DNA from: Shinisaurus crocodilurus
Lineage: Eukaryota > Chordata > Lepidosauria > Squamata > Shinisauridae
DNA: 64,000 nucleotides
Direction of reading: 5' to 3'
Assembly (NCBI GenBank): GCA_021292165.1
Contig: CM037879.1
Span: forward strand, 114,382,359 to 114,446,358
Positions within the stretch are counted from its first letter, which is position 1. Each line of letters opens with the position of its first letter. The position numbers were made by a program, and so were the translations under genes. A model generated the notes under the pieces. That model had not been told where the DNA came from, did no database searches, and was given only the letters and a program-made list of their open reading frames with translations. Positions 44,299 to 55,314 of this stretch are shown piece by piece.

Positions 44299-44467
44299 CT
44301 TATGTTTTGAGCAGCAGTGATTTGAACCAATCAGATACCGCCTTTGTGGGGGGACTTGGCCAATGAGGGATCAGGAGTGATATAAAGACCACCCTGTGCC
44401 TTCATTGGCTATGTCCCACCAAAGGCAACGTCTGATTGGTTCAGGTTGCTGCTACTCAAAATGTAAG
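44299..44467. repeat. 169-bp inverted-repeat element
   Basis: CTTATGTTTTGAGCAGCAG at the left pairs with CTGCTACTCAAAATGTAAG at the right. Complementarity continues through GAACCAATCAGA / TCTGATTGGTTC and GGCCAATGA / TCATTGGCT. Arms are about 70 bases with about 20 percent mismatch. It sits within a GC-rich block (43,870-44,510) of unknown origin. Confidence 0.7.
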
Positions 44468-44539
44468 GGCACTGTGGCGCCTGCAAGCTTGGCCCTGGCA
44501 CTTCCTTTTACTACAGGGTTGGATAGGAGGGCAAGGAGG

Positions 44540-44581
44540 AGAATTTATTTCTATACCGCCCAATAGCTGAAGCTCTCTGGA
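44540..44581 (-). mobile_element. L2-like LINE 3' tail scrap, antisense
   Basis: TTTATTTCTATACCGCCCAA followed by TAGCTGAAGCTCTCTGG, the same tail as at 57,433-57,510. Confidence 0.6.
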
Positions 44582-45510
44582 TGGTGACAGCTGAGGCAGG
44601 CTCAGGGACAAGGATGGGCTCACCCTTCCAAGCCTCTGGGCCCTTGGCAGCTGTACAATCATGCCGACCTCTACCCTGGGCCTGTCCTGAAATACTTTTT
44701 TTGGCATTTTTCATGATGCAGGTACTAATGATTTTACAATGTTGACCAATTCATTATATTAATTTAGTATGTGGATATTAAGAAAATAATATCACCATGT
44801 GGTGATTTTTCTATTTCAGAAATGTTCCTGTCAACAGTCAATCGGCTTTAGTTACTGCTTCTCCACTGTAACATTAACACCAGTTTGGAATCTTGGCTGC
44901 TGTTTGCGTGTGTGCGTGCGTGCGTGCATGCATGTGTTTAGTTAGCAATTTCTGCTTGCAATGTGCTGAGCAAAGCTCAGAGAAGCTTTTTTTAGGGGCA
45001 CTGTGAACATAATTTTGATTTATATATTTATTGCTTCCAAGGTGAAGGGTCTTGACTATTGTGCATAACTATCATGAACAGGCAGTACATTTAAGAATAT
45101 TATTGTCAGATCTGCCCCCCAAAAGGAGCTGCAGCTGACTGCAGATGTTGATGTACAATTTAGCCAAACATGGATAATAATGTAGATGTGATGTACAATA
45201 TTGATTCAGAGTGCAAAAAACACGTATCTTCATTCGCAGATAAGTGTTCTGAACACTTTTGGAAAGATGGATACATCTGTGTCAACAGAGGGAAAGGGTT
45301 CTCAACTACCTATTCATTTGTGTGACTAAACAATCAATTGTGCAATCAATTGTGAAAAGAGGATCTGACATGAACTTAGCAGATGGCGGGTTGCATGGTG
45401 GTTCAGTTCACGTGGCACATTGAGCGTATTCTGACTATAAACCCTAAATGCTATAGATTCATATGGCTGCATGAATAGTCATAAGATTGTAGCCTACCAG
45501 TGAATTACAA
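44582..45510. other. unassigned sequence
   Basis: Contains a TGTGTGCGTGCG-type simple repeat (about 44,907-44,935). Nothing else recognised. Confidence 0.4.
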
Positions 45511-45591
45511 TGTAATCCTATAGATGTCTACTCAAAAAATAATTTTGGTGGGGCTTACACCCAGGTAAATGAGGTTAAGATTGCACCCTTA
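45511..45591. repeat. GCAATCCTA-type short palindromic repeat, degenerate
   Basis: GTAATCCTATAGATGTCTAC at the left and TTAAGATTGCACC at the right, with GGGGCTTACACCCAGGTAAA in between. This is a common reptile interspersed unit related to the block at 13,110-13,170 and to the 18,992 and 54,613 MITEs. Confidence 0.6.
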
Positions 45592-45670
45592 GATCTCTAG
45601 ATACAACTAAGTACCACTGGAGGAAAGGAATACCCTTAGGTTATTAAACAATAAAGAATAGCCTACTTTT

Positions 45671-48330
45671 CATAGAATCATAGAATCACAGAAAAGTAGA
45701 GTTGGAAGGGGCCTACAAGCCCATCGAGTCCAACCCCCTGCTCAATGCAGGAATCCAGGTCAAAGCATCCCTGACTGGGCTGTCCAGCTGCACCTTGAAT
45801 GTCTCCAGATTGGGAGAGCCCACCACCTCCCTAGGTAGTTGATTCCATTGTCTTATTGCTCTGACAGTTAGGAATTTTTTCTGGAAGAGTGCAATCATAT
45901 CTCCCCTCAGTCTCCTCTTCTGAAGGCTAAACATGCCCAGTTCTTTCAGTCTCTCCTCATAGGGCCTTGTTTCCAGTCCCTTTATCATCCTTGTTGCCCT
46001 CCTCTGAACCCTCTCCAGTTTGCCTATGTCCTTCTTAAAGTGTGGTGCCCAGAACTGGACGCAGTACTCAAAATGGGGCCTAACCAGTGCTGAGTAAAGG
46101 GGAATTATCACTTCACGCGATTTGGAAGCTATACTTCTATTAATGCAGCCCAAAATAGCATTTGCCTTCTTTGCAGCCACATCGCATTGCTGGCTCATAT
46201 TCAGTTTGTGATCTACCACAATTCCAAGATCCTTCTCACTCGTAGTATTGTTGAGCCAAGTGTCCCCCATTCTGTAACTGTGCATTTGGTTTCCTTTCCC
46301 TAGGTGCAGCACTTGGCATTTATCCCTATTAAATTTCATTCTGTTGTTTTCGGCCCAGCGCTCCAGCCTATCGAGGTCACTTTGAATTTTGTTTCTGTCT
46401 TCCAGAGTATTAGCTGTTCCACCCAACTTTGTGTCATCTGCAAATTTGATAAGCATTCCCTGTACCTCCTCATCCAAGTCATTAATAAAAAATGTTGAAG
46501 AGCACTGGGCCCAGGACCAAGGCCTGTGGTACTCCGCTCGTTACCTCTCCCCAGTTTGAAAAGGAACCATTGATAAGCATTCTTTGAGTCCGATTCTGTA
46601 GCCAATTGTGGATCCACCTGATAGTTGTTCCATCTAGCCCACTTTTAGCTAGCTTGCTAATCAGGATATCATGAGGCACTTTGTCAAAAGCTTTGCTGAA
46701 ATCCAGATATATGATGTACACAACATTCCCACAGTCCACAAGGGAGGTTACCCGCTCAAAAAATGAGATCAGATTAGTCTGGCAGGATTTGTTCTTGACA
46801 AATCCATGCTGGCTTCTAGTAATCACTGCATTGTTTTCAAGGTGCTTGCAAACTGACTTTTTTTTATAATCTGCTCCAAAATTTTCCCAGGGATTGATGT
46901 CAGACTGACTGGCCTATAGTTCCCAGGTTCCTCCTTCTTGCCCTTTTTGAAGATGGGAACAACATTTGCCCTCCTCCAGTCATCTGGCACTTCACCTGTC
47001 CTCCATGATTTCTCAAAGATAATAGACAGTGGTTCTGAGAGTTCTTCTGCCAGTTCCTTTATTACTCTAGGATGCAGCTCATCAGGCCCTGGAGATTTAA
47101 ACTCATTCAGAGTAATCAGGTGCTCCTTGACCATTTGCCTATCAATCTCAAGCTGCAATTCTGCCCCTTCAGTCTGCACTTCAGGTTTCCCAGGGGGGTC
47201 ATAGACCCTCTTTTGGGAGAAGACCGAGGAATTGAACACTTCTGCCTTTTCTTTGTCTTCTGTTATCAATTTGCCATCCTCATTGCATAGTTGAACCACC
47301 ATTTCTTTCCTCTGTCTTTTACTATGCATGTATCTGAAGAAAGCTTTCTTGTTGTTTTTAGCATCCCTCGCTAACCTTAATTCATTCATTCTCAGCTTTA
47401 GCCTTCCTGACACTATTCCTGCAGATCTGTGCTACCTGCCTGTACTCTTCCCTTGTAGCCTGTCCTTCCTTCCACTTCCTATACGTGTCCTTTTCAGGTC
47501 TTTTTTGAGTTTATTGTGAAGCCACACTGGCTTCTTCTGTTGCCCTCTGCCTTTTTTCCTTGTGGGAATTGTTTGCAATTGTGCCTTTAAAATTTCCTTT
47601 TTTAAAAACTCCCACCCATCCTGGGCTCCTTTTCTCATTAGAGTCGCTTGCCATGGGACCTTACTTATCATTGTTCTGAGTTTGTTAAAATTGGCTTTCC
47701 TAAAATCCAGGGTATGTGCTTGGCTACACTCAGCTTTTGCTCCCCTTAGAATCAAGAAAAGTATAACATGGTCACACTTTCCCCCAGAGTTTCTGAAACT
47801 GCCACTTTATCCACTAACTCGTCGCTGTTGGTTAGAATCAGGTCAAGGATAGCCGATCCTCTAGTTCCTTCCTCCACTTTCTGTAGGAGGAAGTTATCAC
47901 CAGCACAACTCAGGAATTTCTTGGAGGGGCCATGTTTGGCTGAATAAGTCTCCCAAAAGATATCGGGGAAATTGAAGTCACCCATTACTACCACATCATG
48001 CCTCCTTGAAACAATGACAATTTGCTTTTCAAAAGTTTCATCCTCGTCTTCTCCTTGATTGAGTGGTCGGTAGTAGACTCCAACCGCCATGTTCGTTTTA
48101 TTCTTTGCCCCATTTATTTTAACCCAGATGCTCTCAATGGGGCTGCCAAGCTCCTCTTCCTGTATCTCTGTGCAGAGATATGTATCTTTAACATACAGCG
48201 CAACTCCACCTCCCTTTCTGTTGCTTCTGTTCCTTTTGAACAAGTTATACCCTTCAATTGCTGTATTCCAGCTATGGGAGTCATCCCACCAGGTTTCAGT
48301 TATCCCTATCAAGTCGTAATATTGATATTT
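45671..48330 (-). pseudogene. CR1-type LINE ORF2, endonuclease plus reverse transcriptase, inactivated
   Basis: This is the longest LINE here. On the minus strand (5' to 3') an endonuclease region carries [12 protein letters not shown] (about 48,300), [29 protein letters not shown] (about 47,985) and [13 protein letters not shown]. Next come a linker, then reverse transcriptase with PGPDELHPRVIKEL, NYRPVSLTSIPGKILE, YLDFSKAFDKVPHDIL, GVPQALVLGPVLFNIF, the catalytic FADDTKLGG (about 46,430-46,455) and [14 protein letters not shown]. The pieces lie in different frames, so several frameshifts separate them. About 40 residues present in the 14.9-kb copy are deleted after GDMIALFQ. The 3' end carries the CR1-like terminal repeat (TATGATTCTATG on the element strand). 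The 5' end is truncated. Confidence 0.92.
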
Positions 48331-49637
48331 TTATTCACTTGTCACGTAGCACATATAACAATTCTCCTGTTGCACAGTAGCATGATTACCACTCTCTAGT
48401 GATTGTATGATATCAAAGGAATGTATTTGATTTCATGGTTCTGTTCCCTTAACAGTAATAGCATAGCCATGTTTAGAATTACTTTCATAAATGAGCTGCT
48501 GCAGAATATGTGATGGACTAGTACACAAGAAGATTTAACCATAGGAGAATAGCAGGGAAAATTACAACACTGAGATTTTTCCCCTTTCTCAAAAATATCT
48601 ACAGCACAAACTGACATGTAAGTGTTGTTGTATAGATACATATATAAATAGCTTTGTGTGTGTGCAATGTGCAACAATAATTCAGTTTGCAAAAGCCACA
48701 CCTGCTTTTGCAGATAAGTATGCTGCACATGTGAATTTTGTGCGTGTTTCATATTCCTAACAAATTGTGCTGATATGCACTTCCATTTTGTTTTAGTTTA
48801 ATATAACACAAAAGCCAAATTAGCTATGCCAGCTGACCAATTTTAGAAATGGATTATCATCCCCAAAGTCTAGAAATGCATGATAAGAAACTTGGAATTT
48901 GATTTAAACTTGATTTAACTCATGCTGTGAACTCATTTCTTACTCAGAAGTCACAATAAATCAGCAAAGATTTCAACCATATGCTAAACATTGGATGTAG
49001 TTCTTAAATTGACCTTTATACTCTTTATACTCTGCTCTTAAGCTATGAATGAGAAGTTCTACAGTGTCACCCTGACCTTAACTTTTCTAACCTTTGCTTG
49101 GGCCCATTCAATATGGTCCAAATTAATCTGGTCCATTTGATCCAAATGAAAATTTGTTCCAGCTCACTGCTGTATTTTCAAATGGCACTTTAAAAGCAGC
49201 ATGAATATTCTAATCTTTAAAGTGAATATGGAGAAGAACTGAAAATTTAATTGTCTCTTAAATTTTAATCATTGCCTTTTGACTATACCCAGCATGGTAG
49301 GAAATGCAGCTAAATATGAAAGTACAATTTGTGCTGCCTGTTAAAAGTGGCCTTTAGTTTACAATTGATGTGGTTGGTGAGGAAATGTCTCAGTTTATTC
49401 ACAAGGTACTTCATTCTTTCACCTCAAATAGTGGATGAATAGACTTTCAGCTCATTATTACCATAATCAGTCACTGTAGCAGTCAAAACTCAAATGAAAC
49501 TCTGTACGAATAGATTCATATTTTTGTTCACTGCTTGTGGTCCCAATTAAAAATACAATTTATTTTCTGCTCCTATAGACAGGTATACCTAATGTGGCAA
49601 ACATGGTGCTTCTGTCAATATACCCATTGCAGTACCC
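48331..49637. other. unassigned AT-rich sequence
   Basis: No recognisable gene or element. The 118-codon minus-strand ORF at 48,396-48,752 has no known motif. Confidence 0.4.
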
Positions 49638-49702
49638 TGATTTATTTGATTTATTATATTTTTCTCTCACCTTTCCCCCAAAGAGTTTAAGGCAGTGTAC
49701 AT
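49638..49702 (-). mobile_element. L2-like LINE 3' tail scrap, antisense
   Basis: TTTATTTGATTTATTATATT followed by TCTCACCTTTCCCCC and AAGGCAGTGTACATGG, a degenerate antisense LINE tail. Confidence 0.45.
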
Positions 49703-49784
49703 GGAAAGTTTGTGCATTTTAGCAGCAGAGAAGCCCAGACCTGGGAGCCTGTGCCATTCACTCTAGAAAGGATAATCAGTTGGC

Positions 49785-50270
49785 CTTTTTTAAAGAATTA
49801 ATTTTTATTGTGAATTTTATTATATCAGAACAAAAAGAAAAAACCCAAAATAAAATAAAATAAGGTATTACAGTTTTCTTACATAGGATTTCAATATACC
49901 CATTACAATAGATACATATGCAATGTGTATCCCAAAATATTTTATATATGACAAAATATACTACTATTCCTAGGCATAATTAAGCATAGACATCAATAAA
50001 ATTTATTTATTTATTTATTTATTTATTGTATTTCTAGATCGCCCATCTAGTCAGTACCCAGCCACAAAAGCAGACCAAATATCCGTGTATTCATCCATTC
50101 GTAGATTACGCCTAAAGACCACCCATTCCAAAATTAAAAGCATCATTAAGTCCTCAACCCATTATGTTATCAACGGTAACTGTTTGTCTTCCGATGTTGT
50201 AATATTAGTCTTTTGGCTGTCAAAAAGAGGCATAGAATCCATTTACACTGACCTTTTGTTAAGTTCAAGA
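49785..50270 (-). mobile_element. possible L1 3' UTR, antisense, interrupted by an L2-like tail
   Basis: It starts with T-rich TTTTTTAAAGAATTAATTTT and A-rich runs, as expected for an antisense L1 tail. A (TTTA)n-plus-GCCCATCTAG scrap at about 50,003-50,060 is the antisense tail of another LINE. No coding part, so the call is tentative. Confidence 0.35.
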
Positions 50271-50284
50271 AGCAGGTAGATAGT

Positions 50285-50955
50285 TGAGAAGAACATGCAC
50301 ATCAGTAAATATCAAAGAGCTTTCCATTACAAGGTTTATCCGTATTACAAGGTTTATCACATAGGGTGATAAGCACATCCTTTTTTGGGGGGAAACCCAC
50401 AAACTGTAAAGTTCCCTACATCTGTTCATCTGAAACCTATTAGGCTTGATCCCCTCAGAAGGGGCAACTATCCCTGCAAATGTCATCCAATTCTGCCAAA
50501 AAATAAAGAAATTGTTGGTGGTTCCCTTTTTATTTAAAAATATATATATCAAAACTTAAAGGTGTGCAGCACAAAATCCACCTTGAAGCTCATTCTGACT
50601 TGTATCCATATCAGAATGTGAGCTTTGTTTTTCTTTTCACATGAAAATTTATGCATATTTTCATGTACACTTTCACAAATGCATGTATCAATTGTGCACA
50701 GTTTTAAAATGTATACATTTTCTCTCATTTATGAATGCATCCTCATGCACATTTTTTCATAATCTCATGCACATTTTTCAAATTTACGTATTTTTCAAAC
50801 TTTTTTTTTTTTTGGCGCTCTTTGAATTGCCCATCAAGCTCAGAAAAGTGTGGACTTCAACCACAGATTGTGTTCAGGTTTTCATTCAGTTCCGGGAAGA
50901 ACTGAATGGATAAACTCTGGTCAAAAATGAACTGAAACAAATTTCTCATGCATCC
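50285..50955. mobile_element. TAGGGATG-type DNA element, right part
   Basis: It ends TTTCTCATGCATCCCTA, the inverse of a TAGGGATGCATGAG terminus. It includes a 41-base block (about 50,468-50,508) that is repeated at 53,499-53,539, plus repeated ATGCACATTTT phrases like those at 7.0-7.3 kb. The left end and TSD are not identified. Confidence 0.45.
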
Positions 50956-52085
50956 CTAGTTGGTATAGCAGCAAACCCTTATTTGGTACTCTACAACCAA
51001 AAGCAATTATTAAGGAAGTAATGGGCTTCCTGCCAAGATGTACAAACTGTGCTGGCTTAAATGGTTTGTGGATTACATTTACACTTTGGCAACCATGCAG
51101 CAACAGAAAATTGATATGCCAGAAATGTTGGATTGTACACCTGTGTTCTAAGCATAGAATCAAAGCACTTACGATGCTGTAGAAGAGAGCAATTTGTGGC
51201 ATCTACTTTTATAAGCAGAGATGAGCTAGGAGGTGGTGATGATTAGCAAGAACAGTAGATTGCTGAGTTCCTTAAATAGTACAGTACTTGAGTAACAAGA
51301 ATGCTGATTAGGATCAGCTACACGTAGAACAGGAGACAGAATGCAGATCTTATTGAATGGAGAGAGAGAGGGAGAGAGAGAGAGAGCGCGCAAATAGATG
51401 GGAGCAAGTCAGTGCTTCTTTGCTCAAATGTTCTTAGGTACCCAAGAATTGCTGTTCTGGGTACCAACTCTGTATTCCATCCTGGTGGTTCCATTCTGCC
51501 TCAGGAGCTTCTTGAATGAGCTCTTAGGGGGAGGCAGCATCCCATTGTAAGTCAAGCAACTGTTAATACTCAAATCCTTTTACCAATTAAAAAATTTCCA
51601 CAAGCACCATTAAGGAATATTTGGTAAGTGGAGCCTCATTAAAATTGACCTTTGATCACCTTGGATCTTCTCCATTCGTACAGCACTGGCACATGAAAGC
51701 TTGCTTTGACATCACAGATAGTGAACCCCGGCTGCATTGTACTGAACTTTTTTGTATCATTCTGAATCCATGAGGAAACCTGCTAATAATGAGAACTACA
51801 ACAGAGGGTGAATAGACACTAGTCATGTATAATTTAAAGATGAAAAGACAAGCAACCAACAGTACATTTTTTGTCAAGTCCTCCAGCTGTTGACTGCTGA
51901 TGCCCACCATGATTACTAGATCAGTGGCGAGAATCAAACACACAAACTGAAAGGCAACCTTTGTCATCCCAATAGTAAAAGAGCCATGTTATATTCTTAT
52001 TGCAACCACAAGATTAAAACAGGAATCATACCAAAAAAAAAAAAAAAAAAGGAACAGTCTGGTATAAAATTGCATATTAGTAATA
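50956..52085. other. unassigned sequence
   Basis: (GA)n at 51,361-51,386 and an A-run at 52,033-52,050. No gene or element recognised. Confidence 0.4.
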
Positions 52086-52139
52086 TTGGGTGGAGTACAT
52101 GTGCATTGTGGGCATGTTCTCAAGAATAGTTAACTCACA

Positions 52140-52940
52140 AATGTATGAACAGTGAATTGCCTTCCACCAGCCACGCCTAGCTGGGGTCGGGGAGAGGTTT
52201 GCATGTGGGGGTGGGATGGGGAGACAGACCACAATCAGGCATGTGTTCAGCCAATGGGCTTCTTTGAGGCGAGGAGACTGGGAACCCCGTGTAAGGGCCA
52301 GTCTCCCTGTCCTTTGCATCTTTCATTTTTGGCTCCCTCCCTCCCTTCCCGCCCTGTCAGCAGTGTAGGCTCCTCTGGTTGCCCTTTGGGGGCCCGAGTA
52401 GGGATTTTGGCCCATTGTCTGAATTGGCCCTAGGCAATGGGTATGTTTCGCCTATTCTACACTGTGAGTCAGGGTAGGAATTTTTTCCTTTGGATTTTTG
52501 ATTCAATCTGATTGGAATTAGTTAATTGGTCACATATTGCGGGAAGTGCGGAAATAGGCAGTGGGGGTTCCGGTGATCATACAATGGCACCTTTCAAGGT
52601 GACTGGCGGTTACCCAAGGCTGCCCTAGTTAATGTCGTGCGGCTTAGCAGACAGGGAGATTGGGCCACCTTTGGGATCTACCCTTCTCACCTACATTGGC
52701 TGTCATGCGGTGCCAATGGGAGGAGACACCGGTAAGGCCCTCCAGCTCCACATGGAGTGCAACTGGAGGGCGGCGAGTCTACCTGCCTCTGCTCCAGTTA
52801 GGATGCTTTTGCCCAAAACTTGTTTTCCCGGCGTAGATTAGAACTGCACTTCTCCCTTTGCAGATCTTTGATTCAATAAATGTGGCCCTGATTTGAAACC
52901 ATATATTTGTGTCTGTCTCTTCATTATCACCCATTACTTG
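52140..52940 (+). mobile_element. possible solo LTR or similar element (weak)
   Basis: GC-richer, CpG-containing block ending in a polyadenylation signal (TTCAATAAATGTGGCC, about 52,872-52,887) and a short T/C-rich tail (GTGTCTGTCTCTTCATTATC). This organisation is common in LTR 3' halves. No inverted TG...CA ends with a matching TSD could be established, and no coding sequence is recognisable. Confidence 0.3.
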
Positions 52941-53089
52941 TGCAAACATTTTCTCTTTGTAAATTGACCAGGTGGCCATAGTGTTCATAAAAAGATCTAC
53001 CAGAGCTGAAGAATGAAATCTGGAAGGAATCCACATAGACTGTATAAGTGAATGTTCTGGCCATGACAAAGAGGGGAAATGTCTAGAGA

Positions 53090-53335
53090 TACTCTAAATG
53101 ACTGTGCCCTAGAACAGTTGGTCATGGAATGGATCAGAGGTGAGATGACACTGGACTTAATCCTAAGTGACACCCAGGACTAAGTGTGAGATGTCAAACC
53201 AATTGGTAGCAGTGACCACAGTGCTGTCAAATTTAATTTATATTCAATTATCAAAAACCTGCTAGTCTAAGACCAGAGTGAAGACTATCTCACGTAGGCT
53301 CAAGCTCCACAAGGTCAGGAAACTGGAAGTAATGA
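53090..53335 (+). pseudogene. CR1-like endonuclease fragment
   Basis: Plus-strand conceptual translation reads NDCALEQLVMEWIRGEMTLD then LILSDTQD, a stop, and PIGSSDHSAVKFNLYSIIKN. It matches the LDLILTN...SDH stretch of the CR1-type endonuclease, as in the copy at 45.7-48.3 kb. It is short, has a stop, and lacks flanking domains. Confidence 0.65.
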
Positions 53336-53489
53336 TGTTGTGCAATGTCACCACATGCCCACACTTTTCCTTAGTCTTTCAGGCCTAAATCCAGTTGGAG
53401 ACGATGGACTGCCTCGGACCAGCAAAAGTGGTTTGTACATGAGGGGTGAAGAGAGTGATACTGCTGCTAATGACTTGGTACATGGTGCT

Positions 53490-53850
53490 TATAGCCATGC
53501 TATCCCTGCAAATGTCATCCAATTCTGCCAAAAAATAAAGTTATTAACAGTTCCATCTTTCCTCCCTAAATTATAATTTTAAAGTGCATAGCACAAAAAC
53601 CTGTGCACCTATTTATCTGAGATTTGGCAGACGTAACCCCCTCATGATGAACAATTGATTCTGACAAAAAGAACAAAAGTATTTGTTGATTTCCAAAGAT
53701 AGCAAATGGGAGGCATGAAGATTTGGATTTCCAAACTGACATTTACATTTGGATGCTGAGTCTTCTGAATTGGTCTGAGTCGAATTGAGCTGTTTTTCAA
53801 ATCACCGAATCAGGGTCTGAATCTTGTGGTCAATCCACAACCCTAACAGA
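53490..53850. mobile_element. TAGGGATG-type element scrap
   Basis: Shares the 41-base CTATCCCTGCAAATGTCATC block with 50,468-50,508 and ends near ATCCACAACCCTA, a CCCTA-type terminus. Left end not defined. Confidence 0.4.
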
Positions 53851-54612
53851 GTGCTGGGATTTTAGTTGATCAATAGTGCAGGAGCTGGAGAAGCTCCACA
53901 ATTCTTTTTCAAAGAAAGTATTGGTTTAACCTGTTCATATTCCTGGTTCTCATGCTCATGCAAAAGTGGTTTCGCCTTCAGTTTGGGCAAGAATACAAGT
54001 TCATCTTCTAAATTTTCATAATACTGTGTTAATTTTGCCATCTTCACACTTAGTTTGTAAAGTTTATGGCTCTCCTTTGAATTTTCAAGCAAGAGAAACT
54101 GTATTAATAACACTTATTAGAGGTTTTGATCATCAACTAGCTGAGATGTAGTCAATGTCTAACTCTCAAGGCATCTCATATTTGAAAATAGACTTTTAAA
54201 CTGATATGTTAGCTATTAATTCTTCCAAATTTTCTAGATTGTACCTGTGTGTTATGTTGCATCATCAGAAAACTGATTATTTGGACATGATTACATTTTG
54301 CTTCACATGAAAATGCTCTTACAGGTTTAAGAATTGATATTATGTCCTATGCTTTTCTTTAAGGCAATTATAAGAAATTATTGCTGGAACATCACACGTG
54401 TGTGTTTTGTAAAATTGTGATTGAGTATATTGTTCATTGTGTTACTCAGTGTCCTCTTCATAACGATTCATGTGAAAAAATATCTGTACGAGTTTAGGCT
54501 TAGGAAGAATTTTGTTACACCTAGTGAATTTGTATGCTTCCTGCTGTTTGATAGTGAAAAATATATTCATTTCCATGTTTCCTTATTTGTTCTGGCAGCA
54601 AGGAAACTTACT
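53851..54612. other. unassigned sequence
   Basis: No gene or repeat recognised. Confidence 0.4.
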
Positions 54613-54683
54613 AAGGGTGCAATCCTATGCATGTTTTGACAGAAAAAAGTCCTACAGCTCCCACGCATAGGATTGCACCTTAA
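54613..54683. mobile_element. palindromic MITE (GGGTGCAAT family), copy 2
   Basis: TAAGGGTGCAATCCTATGC at the left pairs with GCATAGGATTGCACCTTA at the right (one-base indel). The interior GACAGAAAAAAGTCCTAC is shared with the copy at 18,992. Confidence 0.85.
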
Positions 54684-55054
54684 ACTAATTTTGTTGCTCA
54701 GATTTGGATATTATTTGGATTTGTTATGGCTTAAAGCTAAACAATAAAACTGTATTTCTATGAGAAAGAGAAAAGGCTCCTTTCAGAAGATGGAAGGTGC
54801 CCAATTGAGGAGAAGAACAAAAATAAACTTGTGCAAAAGAAATGCAAGTAGACAAGCAATGCAAACAAAGATTTTGAGGAGCATATCGTTAAAACATTAA
54901 GCCCAACAATAAAACATGACCTAAATACAAACAGGAAGCAAGGTAGGAATGCAGTTAGACCACTGGATGATGAGAAGTAAAGGAGTTCTAAAGGAGACTG
55001 CAGAAAATTACCTCTTGGTGTATGTCTTGGGCAGCCAAAGAACACAATAACATA

Positions 55055-55256
55055 CAACAACAACAACAACAACAACATACTCTAATAATAATAGTAATAA
55101 TAAATTTATTATTATTTATTTGGATCTCCATTTGGATCAAGGCAGGGAACAACAATAAACATAAAATATATAAACTAATTAAAAACATAGTATACATTAT
55201 TAAAACATCTTAAAAATATCTTAAAAGCATCCTAAAATTCCTCTGGATAAATCCAC
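55055..55256 (-). mobile_element. (CAA)n, then L2-like LINE 3' tail, antisense
   Basis: A (CAA)n run (55,055-55,077) is followed by TTATTATTATTTATTTGGAT, AAGGCAGGGAACAACAATAA and A-rich sequence, a typical antisense LINE tail. Next to it is an (ATA)n microsatellite at 55,258-55,313. Confidence 0.5.
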
Positions 55257-55257
55257 C

Positions 55258-55258
55258 G

Positions 55259-55313
<55 letters not shown>
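55258..55313. repeat. (ATA)n microsatellite
   Basis: About 18 units, ending exactly where the TIR element begins. Confidence 0.95.
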
Positions 55314-55314
<1 letters not shown>

